NCBI GenBank assembly: GCA_029259935.1
Contig: JAJDEH010000298.1
Coordinates: 1 to 64,000 of the forward strand
Length of the DNA stretch: 64,000 bases
Source: Planctomycetota bacterium
GTDB taxonomy: Bacteria > Planctomycetota > Planctomycetia > Pirellulales > Pirellulaceae
Direction of reading: 5' to 3'
In this document: positions 43,767 through 51,748 of the stretch, one piece after another
Layout of the letters: each line of letters opens with the position of its first letter
Numbering within the stretch: the stretch's first letter is position 1
Notes under the pieces: model-generated
Database searches by the model: none
What the model was told of the DNA's origin: nothing
What the model saw: the letters and a program-made list of their open reading frames with translations, nothing else
Position numbers and translations under genes: made by a program

Positions 43767-44300
43767 CTACGCACTCGGCTTTTCAAACATGAAGAAAAAG
43801 CCACAGTCAACGACGTCGTTTTGGTGCCACTGAAAGAAGCCAAATTCCTTCGCCTTGGGATCGACAACCAAGGCGACATGCCACGGCGCGCTGAAATAGT
43901 TGCGGTGAATGAACAAATCATAAGCAGATAAGAATACACCAAATCCAGGGTGTGTGTGGTGCCATCCGACCACTTTATCGTCGGGAAATTGCTCTTCGAC
44001 CTGTCGATTCAGCTCAGACCACGTATCGTGCGTGAATGTTAGCGACGCGGCGCGAGACAAGGTATCGGTGGCGGGAAGGAAGTTGCGGATTTCCACATAC
44101 TCACGATCGGCTTCGTACGGTCCGCCAATCAGAAAGCCGCCGATCTCGCGTTTGGTATCCTGGTGCGAAAACTCGATAATTTCTTCAAAAACCGGTTCGT
44201 GAAACAGAATCGGCAGCGCTTCATCATGGATTTGCCCCAAGCGTCGCAGTGCGGTGTTGCCGCGATTCAGGGAAGCCGAATTGGGAATCGATGACGTCAT
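43767..44300 (-). CDS. Soluble JAMM/MPN metalloprotease (deubiquitinase-like)
   Basis: A 177-residue protein that is essentially a single JAB domain, close to the minimal length for the family. The JAMM metal site is complete: Glu52 (REIGGFLIGG), His115 and His117, Ser125 and Asp128 in WHHTHPGFGVFLSAYD. The fold is shared with the membrane JAMM at 40586, including LTFTHDTW/FKFTHDTW before the catalytic loop. No signal or membrane segment. It precedes the E1-like gene by 17 bases and follows the E2 gene. The probable reaction is removal of the ubiquitin-like protein from targets or processing of its precursor; since the modifier already ends in Gly, deconjugation is more likely. Confidence 0.92.
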   Translation of the reverse strand: MTSSIPNSASLNRGNTALRRLGQIHDEALPILFHEPVFEEIIEFSHQDTKREIGGFLIGGPYEADREYVEIRNFLPATDTLSRAASLTFTHDTWSELNRQVEEQFPDDKVVGWHHTHPGFGVFLSAYDLFIHRNYFSAPWHVALVVDPKAKEFGFFQWHQNDVVDCGFFFMFEKPSA

Positions 44301-44376
44301 CGGATCAATCTTGATTCATTTCGCAAATGAATGATGAGGGCCTGAAGGATGATGGCCGAATTTAAAGTCGCGACGC

Positions 44377-45030
44377 TTACTCGATAAACAATATGTCCGG
44401 ATCTTCCGGTCGTACGCCAACGGAAGCCTCAACAATCTCGGCTTCCACGATTTCCGGATCCAGGAAGGTCACGTCGGCCACATCGCCAAGCTTGGGAGCA
44501 GACGCAATCGGCGGTTTTCGATCCGCGAATTCCGGTGCCAAACCCGCCACGCGGTCGCGCATTGGACGATCGTCGATCGGCAATCTGAAGTCTGTCTGAG
44601 ATTTGGCCCAGGCGGCGGCCTCTCGATTGTACGGACTCTCGACATCAAAATTTTGATACCGAATCATGTCCCACAGCATGTGGCACAATTCGTCGAGATT
44701 GACGCTGGGCACCCAATAGGTTCCATAACCGCCCAGACAGACCACGCCGCTGGCCGATATGTTGGGATGGAATATGGGAGTCTTCCAGGCCAGTTCAGGT
44801 TGCATGCGCGGATAAGAAGCGCTCAAATCAACCTGGACGGTGTGCTGGTCCCGAACCAGCACATCATTGGTTTTGTCCGGCCGCCAAAAGCCGCGGCCTT
44901 GAAAGTGAAGCAAGTAGGACTCGGGCGGATTGCCATCGGCGACAAAATCGAGCACGCTGCTTTCGGCGCGAAGTTGCGAAATAGCCTTGTAATCAGATCG
45001 CAGCCGACGAAGCCGTGGCGATTCGCGCAT
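44377..45030 (-). CDS. Active E2 ubiquitin-conjugating-fold enzyme
   Basis: About 217 residues from the ATG at 45028-45030 (a TTG at 45033 is directly adjacent), with AAGGGAAGG upstream. It is a recognisable UBC fold: N-terminal helix SDYKAISQLRAE, strand SYLLHFQGRG, YPRMQPELAWKTPIFHPN (HPN 89-91 counting from 45033), then the active-site segment GVVCLGG with Cys99, and WVPSVNLDELCHMLWDMI with the Trp-x-Pro found after the catalytic Cys in eukaryotic E2s. This is unusually close to eukaryotic E2s for a bacterial protein. After the fold there is a Pro/Ala-rich linker and the tail EDPDILFIE, shared with the dead E2 at 39789. It receives the modifier from the E1-like protein by transthiolation, by family inference. 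Confidence 0.92.
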   Translation of the reverse strand: MRESPRLRRLRSDYKAISQLRAESSVLDFVADGNPPESYLLHFQGRGFWRPDKTNDVLVRDQHTVQVDLSASYPRMQPELAWKTPIFHPNISASGVVCLGGYGTYWVPSVNLDELCHMLWDMIRYQNFDVESPYNREAAAWAKSQTDFRLPIDDRPMRDRVAGLAPEFADRKPPIASAPKLGDVADVTFLDPEIVEAEIVEASVGVRPEDPDILFIE

Positions 45031-45088
45031 CAAACATCCTTCCCTTGCTAGAGCCGCATGGTGAATGGTCTCATCGAGAAAACCGGTT

Positions 45089-45370
45089 TCAACCGGCGAC
45101 GATCTCGGGGTAGACGATCAAATGATCGCCGTCCTTAACCTCGGCCTGCATAAGTGTTTGATCCTCGCGGAGACGCTTGCCGCCCTCTTTATGGTCAAGA
45201 CTGTAGCTCATTGGCTGACCGTCGGGACCCATGACGGGCAGGTTCATCTTCGTGATGATATTGGGCAAGATCCGCTTCACGCTTACGCTGTCGGCAATCA
45301 CCGCGTCCACCGATTTGGCACCGGTTTGGTCCAAAAAGGTGACACGTGTTCCTTGGCGTTCTTCTGCCAT
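45089..45370 (-). CDS. Ubiquitin-like modifier protein, first gene of the conjugation operon
   Basis: Start set at the ATG at 45368-45370 with GGAG 9 bases upstream; the frame opens at 45418 but those 16 residues look untranslated. About 93 residues. It has the ubiquitin/YukD-like beta-grasp pattern: TRVTFLDQTGAKSVDAVIA as first hairpin, a helix (VKRILPNIITKMNL), a GQPMSYSLDHKEGGKRLRED loop-strand, then DQTLMQAEVKDGDHLIVYPE. The last residues are PEIVAG, so the chain ends in a single exposed Gly and would need no processing for activation. YukD relatives in type VII secretion do not carry such an end and do not neighbour E1/E2. Here the adjacent E2, JAMM, and E1 genes point to a conjugated modifier. 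Confidence 0.87.
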   Translation of the reverse strand: MAEERQGTRVTFLDQTGAKSVDAVIADSVSVKRILPNIITKMNLPVMGPDGQPMSYSLDHKEGGKRLREDQTLMQAEVKDGDHLIVYPEIVAG

Positions 45371-45883
45371 CGTGGTACTCCGTGAGAAGTAGGTGCCAGT
45401 CAACCGATTGTTATACACGCGATACGGCCGGATGGTTCAGCATCCTCGCTCGCGAAGCCAATATTTTCCAACTAGGAAAAATCCTCTGTGGGCATACACG
45501 AGAGAGTATTCGTACCAACCCCCAATATCTTAGACAATTCCGCCCACGAATCCAAGCAGTTAGCGAAAGCCGCAAGTTACTAGCATGTCAGCGACTTACG
45601 CCGATTTGGAATCCTTGGGCTCCGTGGAATATCGACTAATCGAAAGGAGGGACACTCAGTCGAACGCTCGGTTCGCGTGTGCCGTGGCTCGCCTAAATCC
45701 GCTTATCGCTGAAAATTCGGAAAAACCTGGGTCGACGTTTTTAGCGACCATCGACCGCGGATTAGCGCTATATGGGATCCGTTGGTGGTCGGGGATGGAG
45801 TCAGCAACTCACCACCGCGCATGAAAAACGGCCGATGAAAATCGACCGCGATTGAGCGTTTTTTAATCTTCGGAGCCGAGAGG
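45371..45883. promoter_or_regulatory. Upstream region of the ubiquitin-like operon, no gene seen
   Basis: A 513-base gap before the modifier gene. A TATAAC-type -10 candidate on the minus strand lies at 45410-45415, about 40 bases before the start, but no convincing -35 accompanies it. The 79-codon plus-strand frame at 45585 has no family sequence. Two diverged direct repeats (ATCGACCGCGGATTAGCG near 45749 and ATCGACCGCGATTGAGCG near 45840) are visible. Confidence 0.4.
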
Positions 45884-46276
45884 CTACTCGGTCTTAACAC
45901 CGGCGATCTTGCCAGCTTTAAGGGCTTCACCGTAGGTGCCGCCATCAGGATGGTCCGTTTTTTCGATTTTCTGCAAGGCTTCGAGGAACTCTGCAGTGAC
46001 TTTGGCTGTCACGACCTTCTTCTGAGCGCCAGCACCTTTCAGTCGCGCGGTGATGTCCTTGCCTTCCAGCTCCTTGTCGAACAACTTACCGAAATCATTT
46101 CGCATCTTCTTCGGCTTGTTGCTGACATGGCAGGCGTTGCAAGAAATGGAAGAGCCTTTCTCCAATCCCAGATGTTTTTGCAACGCTTTCTTGAAGGCAC
46201 TTTGGGCGTAAACGCCGCTTGTGTTTAGCACGATCGCTGCAATTGCGAACCAGGCTGCCAATCGAAATTTCCTCAT
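45884..46276 (-). CDS. Small secreted protein with a single c-type heme motif
   Basis: A 130-residue protein with GGAGAAG just before its ATG. Signal peptide at residues about 1-24 (AAWFAIAAIVLNTSGVYA). The mature part has one heme c attachment site CNACH (about residues 46-50) and is otherwise basic (KKMRNDFGKLFDKELEGKD, KVVTAKVTAEFLEALQKIE). A distal Met ligand is not evident, although Met58 is near the heme site. The length and single CxxCH fit a small monoheme cytochrome or heme-bearing accessory protein of the periplasm. It lies upstream of the ubiquitin-like operon in the same direction, but the gap of over 500 bases argues for its own unit. Confidence 0.8.
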   Translation of the reverse strand: MRKFRLAAWFAIAAIVLNTSGVYAQSAFKKALQKHLGLEKGSSISCNACHVSNKPKKMRNDFGKLFDKELEGKDITARLKGAGAQKKVVTAKVTAEFLEALQKIEKTDHPDGGTYGEALKAGKIAGVKTE

Positions 46277-46668
46277 TTTCTTCTCCTAGTTTTCAAAAAG
46301 TCAAAAAAGCGTTGCAGCAAGATCGCCACGGAACGCGTCCAATTATAGTAGCTCGTTTTGAGCTGGCCAAACGTCTATCGGAATTCCAATAGCAAAATAC
46401 GACGACTGAAGTTGGAAGCCAAACAGACATCCGATTCGAGGGTAGTTTGGTGGGGTCCGGTCAGCAAAAATGCAACACCTGAGGTATTTGCGGTGGGTAT
46501 CCGTCCACTAACCGGAGCATATTTAGTAAAACTGGTGAAACTCCGCCTGTCAAGCGATTTACGCCGATTCTCGGGACGCGCTGCCTCGCCGCCAGCGTCG
46601 TGCTGCATCAATCGAGGAGGACATTTTCGGAAAACCGGCTGGACATCGTTCATAGCAACCCGTCCAAC
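46277..46668. other. Intergenic stretch without a recognisable gene
   Basis: A gap of 392 bases between the monoheme protein gene and the end of the peptide importer genes, all on the minus strand. It should hold the promoter of the heme protein. A plus-strand frame from 46358 overlaps the permease gene and has no family-like content. No terminator hairpin with T-run was recognised after the permease gene. Confidence 0.5.
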
Positions 46669-47604
46669 TCAGCCGTGCCCTTCCAATTTGGGGTCCAGCG
46701 CGTCTCGCAAGCCGTCTCCCAGAAGGTTGAAACCTAAGATCGTCACGGAAATCGCAACTCCCGGTCCCAGTACGGGCCAGAGCGTGCGATTTTCAAAAAA
46801 GGCTTTCGAGGCTTGATGCAGCATGCTACCCCATTCCGGCTCGGTGGGATCGCCGCTCACCCCTAGAAACGAAAGCCCGGCCACCTCCAAGATCGCCGCC
46901 CCCAATCCGAGCGTGGCCAGTACAATGACCGGACTGACAATTCCCGGCAGGATTGCCCGCACCAAAACTTGAAAATGAGTGGCCCCCAGTGCCCGGCTGG
47001 CGGCGACGAATTCCAGGTTCCGAATCGTCAGCACGGTGGCGCGAACTTGCCGCACGAATGTTGGCACATTGATCAACCCCACCGCAACAATGACCGCTTC
47101 CCACCCGCTGCGAAACGCCATCGCCACCAACAGTGCGATCATCAGGGCGGGAAACGCCAAGGCCACATCGACGGTCCGCATGATTGCGGCGTCTAGCCAG
47201 CCACCGCTGTACCCGGCAATCGCGCCGCTTGGCACGCCGATGGAAACGGCCAAAAGAATCGACAACACACCTGCGAGCAAGGAGAGTCGCGAACCGTGGA
47301 TCACCCGCGACAGGGTGTCCTTGGCGTTTTCGTCCGTTCCCAGCCAAAACTCCCTGGAGGGAGGTTGATCCTTGGCGAAGGTCGCGTCCGAGTTGTCCGG
47401 TTCACGCGCCTGACCTGGTTCGAGCCGATGAGAAATGTCGGGTGCATACGGGGCAACCCAGTCGGCGGACACCGCCATGAACGCAAACAGCCCCACGATG
47501 CTCGCGCCAATCCAAGCCGATGTGCTGCGACGAAAGCGCCGCCAGGCTCGCCCTTTGACACGAGTTTCGGGTGCGTTCCCAATTGAAGTGGAAGGTTCGC
47601 TCAT
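46669..47604 (-). CDS. Peptide ABC importer permease, DppC/OppC family
   Basis: A 311-residue protein with five to six membrane helices, starting with the N-terminal helix after FRRSTSAWIGASIVGLFAFMAVSADW. Between helices one and two is the family periplasmic loop including FWLGTDENAKDTLSRVIHGS. The inner-membrane coupling motif typical of binding-protein-dependent permeases is present (EFVAASRALGATHFQVLVRAILPG). It ends the operon binding protein - DppB - DppC, with 15 bases between it and DppB. No ATPase genes follow, so an ATPase from another locus must energise the importer. Confidence 0.92.
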   Translation of the reverse strand: MSEPSTSIGNAPETRVKGRAWRRFRRSTSAWIGASIVGLFAFMAVSADWVAPYAPDISHRLEPGQAREPDNSDATFAKDQPPSREFWLGTDENAKDTLSRVIHGSRLSLLAGVLSILLAVSIGVPSGAIAGYSGGWLDAAIMRTVDVALAFPALMIALLVAMAFRSGWEAVIVAVGLINVPTFVRQVRATVLTIRNLEFVAASRALGATHFQVLVRAILPGIVSPVIVLATLGLGAAILEVAGLSFLGVSGDPTEPEWGSMLHQASKAFFENRTLWPVLGPGVAISVTILGFNLLGDGLRDALDPKLEGHG

Positions 47605-47619
47605 GCCGTTGCGGTAGGG

Positions 47620-48618
47620 TTAACTAATTCGAATTCGTGGATCGAGCCAAACGTAGGCCACGTCCAGCAACAGGTTGGTAAACACAAAAATGCCAGCAAT
47701 GACGAGCGCGCCGCCCTGCACGATGGCATAATCGTTGGCTTTCACCGCCTCGACCATGTAACGCCCCATGCCCGGCCATTGGAAAACCGTTTCGGTCAAG
47801 GCGGCGCCCGAAAGCAGGAGCCCCAGTTGGAATCCGGCAATGTTCGTGATGGGAATCGAGGCGTTGGGGAACGCATGACGCCAAACAACGCGCCATGGTC
47901 GGCCGCCCTTCGAACGCGCGGTTCGCACGTAGTCCGACGACAACACCTCCAGCATGCTGCTGCGAGTGATGCGAGCGATGATCGCGGTCGGAATAGAACT
48001 GAGCGCCACGGCTGGCAGACACAAATGCGCGGCGGCGGACATCCAAGCGGATAGATCGCCCGCCAACAGCGCGTCGACCAGGAACAATCCCGTCACTGGT
48101 TCGATATCGAAGACAACGGACAGACGGCCCGAAGTCGGCATGCCAGTAAAAATCGCTCTTAGACAGACACCCAAAAAGAAAACGGGGATACTGACTCCCA
48201 GCAACGATCCGGTCATGCAGAGGTAATCCGGAAAACGATTTCGCCACGTCGCCGCCGCCACACCGGCGCAGATCCCCAAGGGTACGGCGATTAACATCGC
48301 GGCCAACGTCAATTCAATGGTCGCGGGAATTCGCCGCATCAACTCCGTTCTCACTTCGACATTGGGATTCACAAATGAATTCCCAAAGTCGCCCGCGATC
48401 ACCACCTTTTGCAGGTAGTCTCCAAGCTGTACCCAAACGGGTCGGTCCCAGCCTTCGCGCCGCCGCATTTCTTCGATCTGCTGAGGATCAACATGCTGTC
48501 CAAAACGGCTCAGCAGCGGGTTCCCGGGCATGACGCGCACCGCGACAAACACCAGCGACACCGCCAACAACATCGTGGCAGCGGCCTGTAACAGTCGGCG
48601 AGCTAGGAATGCCGTCAC
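47620..48618 (-). CDS. Peptide ABC importer permease, DppB/OppB family
   Basis: A 332-residue protein from a GTG start. The opening TAFLARRLLQAAATMLLAVSLVFVAVRVMPGNPL is diagnostic of DppB permeases. The coupling motif DYVRTARSKGGRPWRVVWRHAFPN is present about 90 residues before the end, and the end AYVWLDPRIRIS (with Asp-Pro-Arg) is typical. Six membrane helices are expected. The gene lies 39 bases after the binding-protein gene and 15 before the second permease gene, so the three are one transcription unit. Confidence 0.93.
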   Translation of the reverse strand: MTAFLARRLLQAAATMLLAVSLVFVAVRVMPGNPLLSRFGQHVDPQQIEEMRRREGWDRPVWVQLGDYLQKVVIAGDFGNSFVNPNVEVRTELMRRIPATIELTLAAMLIAVPLGICAGVAAATWRNRFPDYLCMTGSLLGVSIPVFFLGVCLRAIFTGMPTSGRLSVVFDIEPVTGLFLVDALLAGDLSAWMSAAAHLCLPAVALSSIPTAIIARITRSSMLEVLSSDYVRTARSKGGRPWRVVWRHAFPNASIPITNIAGFQLGLLLSGAALTETVFQWPGMGRYMVEAVKANDYAIVQGGALVIAGIFVFTNLLLDVAYVWLDPRIRIS

Positions 48619-48657
48619 GACGCAATCCGGACAGAAGAGAAGAATCGATCGGGTAAA

Positions 48658-50247
48658 TCAGTCAAAGCGAGAAAGACGCAGGCGCACCAGCGATGTTGGG
48701 TGCAATTTATATCCCTTGAGTTCCTTTCGAAGCACGATGCGAACATTCGTGTGCACCAATGGAATGACCGGCGCGTCGCGAAAGATTATCTCTTGAGCTT
48801 GATGGTAGAGCGTTTCTCGCTTCTCTTGGTCCATTTCGCGCTGGCCGTTGATCAGCAATTCGTGCAACTCTTCGTTGCGATACTTGCTCAGGTTGTTGCC
48901 ATGATCGCTGATGTTGTCCAAGTCGAGGAGCGTATACAAGAAATTGTCTGGATCGGTGTTGTCGCTCGACCAGCCCCCCAAACCCAGGTCGTAGTCGCCC
49001 TTTTGCAGCAGTTCGAAGTGTTCGTTGGCCTTCCGCGGTTCGACGGTCACTAGGATGCCGATTGGCTTGAGCGCGTCTTTTATGTAGGAAGCTACTTGAT
49101 TCGGTTTTTGCATATACGGCCGTTCGTCGGACATCACCGCCAACGTCAAACTCACCGGCACGGCAAATCCGTCTTCCGCTGCCGCCTGCTCCAGCATCTC
49201 GCGCGCCTTTTCAGGATCGTAGGGGCGGTCTTGGATGTCGTCGTTATGTCCCCACATCGTCGTCGGAACCATGTTGACCGCCGGCTGGGCCTGACCTGAA
49301 TAGGCTAATTCAATCAGGTCCGCCTTGCTAATCGCGTGGCCGATGGCAGTTCGCACCTTGGCGTTGTTCAGCGGCGGACGTTCGGTCTGCATGGTCAAAT
49401 AGCCAACATTCATGCCAGGCTGGCCCTGCGAGACTACGTTGGGGTCCTTAATCAACTCGTCAACTTCGTCGGGAGCCAAGTTGTCGGCGATATCAATTTC
49501 TCCCCGGCGAATCTTCTCGACCCGCGTCGCTCGCTCGGAAACGGGAACAAAGATGACCCGATCAACTTCCGGTCGGCCACGCCAGTGATCGTCGTTGGCG
49601 GCCAGCACCAATCGTTCGTAGCGCGACCACTTTTCGAATTTGAAGGGTCCCGTACCAACGGGGTTGTCGCCGAATTTTTGCCCTAGCTCCTTAAGCGCGG
49701 TGGGGCACACGATGCTGGCCGGAAACATTGCCAAGTTGCCCAGAAACACGGCACTGGGCTCCTTCAACGTGAACTGGACCTCCAGCGGCGCGGTGGCGGT
49801 CACTCTTTCAATCATCGTGAAGGCGGGGCGATAAGGCCTGGCAATATCATAAAGTTGTGGGTGTTCATCGAGAATGATGCGCTCGAAACTAAACACGACG
49901 GCGTCCGCGTTAAACGGAGTGCCGTCGTGGAACTTCACCTTCTCTCGCAACTTAAAGGTCCAAGTTCGCCCGTCTTCGCTTGTGGACCATTCCGTCGCCA
50001 GCGACGGGACCAGTTCGGTGGTTTCGTCGTGATAAGTCACCAGAGTGTCGAAAAGGTTGACCATCACCTTCACTGATTCGCCCACATCGGTATTGATTGG
50101 ATCCAGCGTCGCCGCGTCCTCGCCTCGACCGTAGATCACCGTGTTGGTCGTCGCGCCGATCGATACGGAACCACCTTGGCCGCCGTTGCAGCCGAGCATG
50201 GTCGTGCAGATCGCTCCAATCAACAGCAGTGAAAAAAGAGTTTTCAT
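48658..50247 (-). CDS. Peptide/oligopeptide ABC importer substrate-binding lipoprotein (family 5)
   Basis: A 529-residue protein. The N-terminus is a lipoprotein signal with the lipobox MLGC (Cys20). The mature protein shows the family 5 pattern: YGRGEDAATLDPINTDVGES near the start, LATEWSTSEDGRTWTFKLREKVKFHDGTPFNADAVVFSFER, then YSGQAQPAVNMVPTTMW and GWSSDNTDPDNFLYTLL toward the end. Members bind peptides, nickel or other solutes; the substrate cannot be assigned from sequence. First gene of the three-gene importer unit on the minus strand. Confidence 0.93.
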   Translation of the reverse strand: MKTLFSLLLIGAICTTMLGCNGGQGGSVSIGATTNTVIYGRGEDAATLDPINTDVGESVKVMVNLFDTLVTYHDETTELVPSLATEWSTSEDGRTWTFKLREKVKFHDGTPFNADAVVFSFERIILDEHPQLYDIARPYRPAFTMIERVTATAPLEVQFTLKEPSAVFLGNLAMFPASIVCPTALKELGQKFGDNPVGTGPFKFEKWSRYERLVLAANDDHWRGRPEVDRVIFVPVSERATRVEKIRRGEIDIADNLAPDEVDELIKDPNVVSQGQPGMNVGYLTMQTERPPLNNAKVRTAIGHAISKADLIELAYSGQAQPAVNMVPTTMWGHNDDIQDRPYDPEKAREMLEQAAAEDGFAVPVSLTLAVMSDERPYMQKPNQVASYIKDALKPIGILVTVEPRKANEHFELLQKGDYDLGLGGWSSDNTDPDNFLYTLLDLDNISDHGNNLSKYRNEELHELLINGQREMDQEKRETLYHQAQEIIFRDAPVIPLVHTNVRIVLRKELKGYKLHPTSLVRLRLSRFD

Positions 50248-50466
50248 TTCGCAGTTCCTCGTTCCTCGCGTGAGCCGACCCGCTGAGATTCGTCCGTTCG
50301 ACGCAGGCTATTCTACGAAGCGGAAACGGAACATAGTAGGCCATTCAGAAGAGAGGTTGTAGTTTGGCGGCCTGGGAGCAAGCGGCGGTTGTTTCAAACA
50401 GCGCCGGCGTGAGCCCAGACACGACGGCGACAGAGTCGAAGCGCGATCGCGATCGCCGAAGCTTGT

Positions 50467-50913
50467 TCACTGCTTTCGACATGCAATCTTGCGGGCCGTC
50501 AATTGTCGATTGATCGATTCGAGGCCTGTTTCCGTCACGTCAGTGTTAATCATTGAGATCGACTCTAGGCGGGAAAACTGAGGAATGAGGGCGAGTGCTT
50601 CGTCTCCGTAGCGTTTCCCGTGCAGTTCGATTTCCGTCACCCGGTCAAAGTAAGGCAGACCGAACCACTCGGCGGGCGACTCCAGAAAAACAGGGCCCCG
50701 ATACGCCACCGTCACGCGGCAGCTACTGCTCGGTGGTCAGAAAAAATTCGGAAGGGAATCTTGCTGAATCGCACTGAGTTCTTGGCGGATCTGCTGTTCC
50801 TTGTGGTAAGCCACAATAGGTCGACCGATCACCGCCAGTAACACGGCGACAAACGCCATCGCCAGGAACATTGAACGCAATCGGAATTTGAGCAAACGCG
50901 ACACGAGTTTCAT
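50467..50913 (-). pseudogene. Membrane-anchored LRR-type gene interrupted by an in-frame TGA
   Basis: Reading from the ATG at 50911-50913, a basic stretch and a membrane helix (RSMFLAMAFVAVLLAVIG) lead into HKEQQIRQELSAIQQ, the usual beginning of planctomycete short LRR proteins, then stop at a TGA (near 50737-50739). The same frame continues without any frameshift and then carries VTVAYRGPVFLESPAEWFGL, FDRVTEIELHGKRYGDEA and ISMINTDVTETGLESI, the usual LRR-type end. The two pieces have been read as separate short genes (50737-50913 and 50467-50715, the latter from GTG), but together they match one gene. A recent nonsense mutation is likely; recoding or a sequencing error are alternatives. 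Confidence 0.72.
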
Positions 50914-51458
50914 GCGAGTAATACGATGGAGGTCAAGGCTAGGTTCGCCGAGACGGTTGCTGATTGTTCCGAGATGGGTTTTAGCCAAAGCGGGGCAACG
51001 CACGAAGTGTAACATACGTTTCGTTGGCCAAACCCCGACATTCTCACGTGCGGGCCCTCTCCCTAAATCCAATCGCTGCAAGTGATAAACCCCGTTCCGG
51101 ACCATGTTACCGCCCCCTTTCGTCCTCTAGAAAACGTTTGCAATCCTGCAAACATTTCCTCAGCCCCAAAGCGCACGCCCCTCGGCAACAAGCCTTCGCG
51201 GCATGCTGATCGGTGCTTTCGTATTTTGCGAACTCCAAGACACCTGGCGGGAAAAGTGGCGGCGCAACGGAGTGTAAATCCATTCGCCTTCATCCAAATT
51301 GAGCCCCTGGCGAGTTACAGCAACTGGATTGTATCGCCCCGTTGCTTGGACCGCCGCGCCAAAGCTTGCCCCTCGATCCGCCCTACGTCAACGTTAATTA
51401 TACGCGGCACTGCGCAGTCCGGATAGCGCGCCGTTGGCACCCGTGGACGACACATTAG

Positions 51459-51586
51459 CAGTCCGTTGAAAAACCGAGCTGGGTGGCTGGGGTCGAACGA
51501 AAGTGAGCCCCCAGAACACGAATTGCAGGGAGTTCGCCCCGCACCATCGTAGCCACTCTTTCTAAGTTCGACTTTCCAACAGGCTG
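51459..51586. mobile_element. MITE-like element of about 130 bases
   Basis: Imperfect terminal inverted repeats: CAGTCCGTTGAAAAAC at the left (from 51459) and, on the other strand, CAGCCTGTTGGAAAG at the right (ending about 51586), agreeing at roughly 11 of 15 positions. The interior (GGTCGAACGAAAGTGAG, AACTCCCTGCAATTCGTG) has no coding frame. The ends resemble sequences I recall near planctomycete insertion elements. It lies in the 835-base region between the LRR pseudogene and the next gene, which also has a small palindrome GTTTGCA-ATCC-TGCAAAC at 51136-51153 and otherwise holds no gene that I can support. Confidence 0.55.
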
Positions 51587-51748
51587 TCCGAGGTCCGGCG
51601 ATCACTCCCTAGCCAGCCATCGCATGATGGCATGAGTCCGCGACCGCATCCAGGCGGCCACCTTTTTGGTGCCCAGATTGCGATTGTGGTAAGCTCAATG
51701 GTTCGCGGTTGGCGCGTGGGTTGATGCAATCCCTGACGGACACAAATC

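Noticed and set aside
45089..45418. Ubiquitin-like protein as part of a type VII secretion (YukD) system
   Set aside because: No WXG100 or EssC-type ATPase genes lie nearby; the E1, E2 and JAMM neighbours fit conjugation.
45585..45824. A 79-codon plus-strand frame in the region upstream of the modifier gene
   Set aside because: No family sequence and no convincing start site; treated as non-coding.
50722..50739. In-frame TGA as selenocysteine
   Set aside because: No SECIS-like hairpin was identified and no Sec machinery is seen; a nonsense mutation is simpler. The SelA-like gene at 61746 lacks the tRNA-binding features of true SelA.
51136..51153. GTTTGCA-ATCC-TGCAAAC palindrome
   Set aside because: Could be an operator or hairpin, but it has no nearby start or regulator to tie it to.
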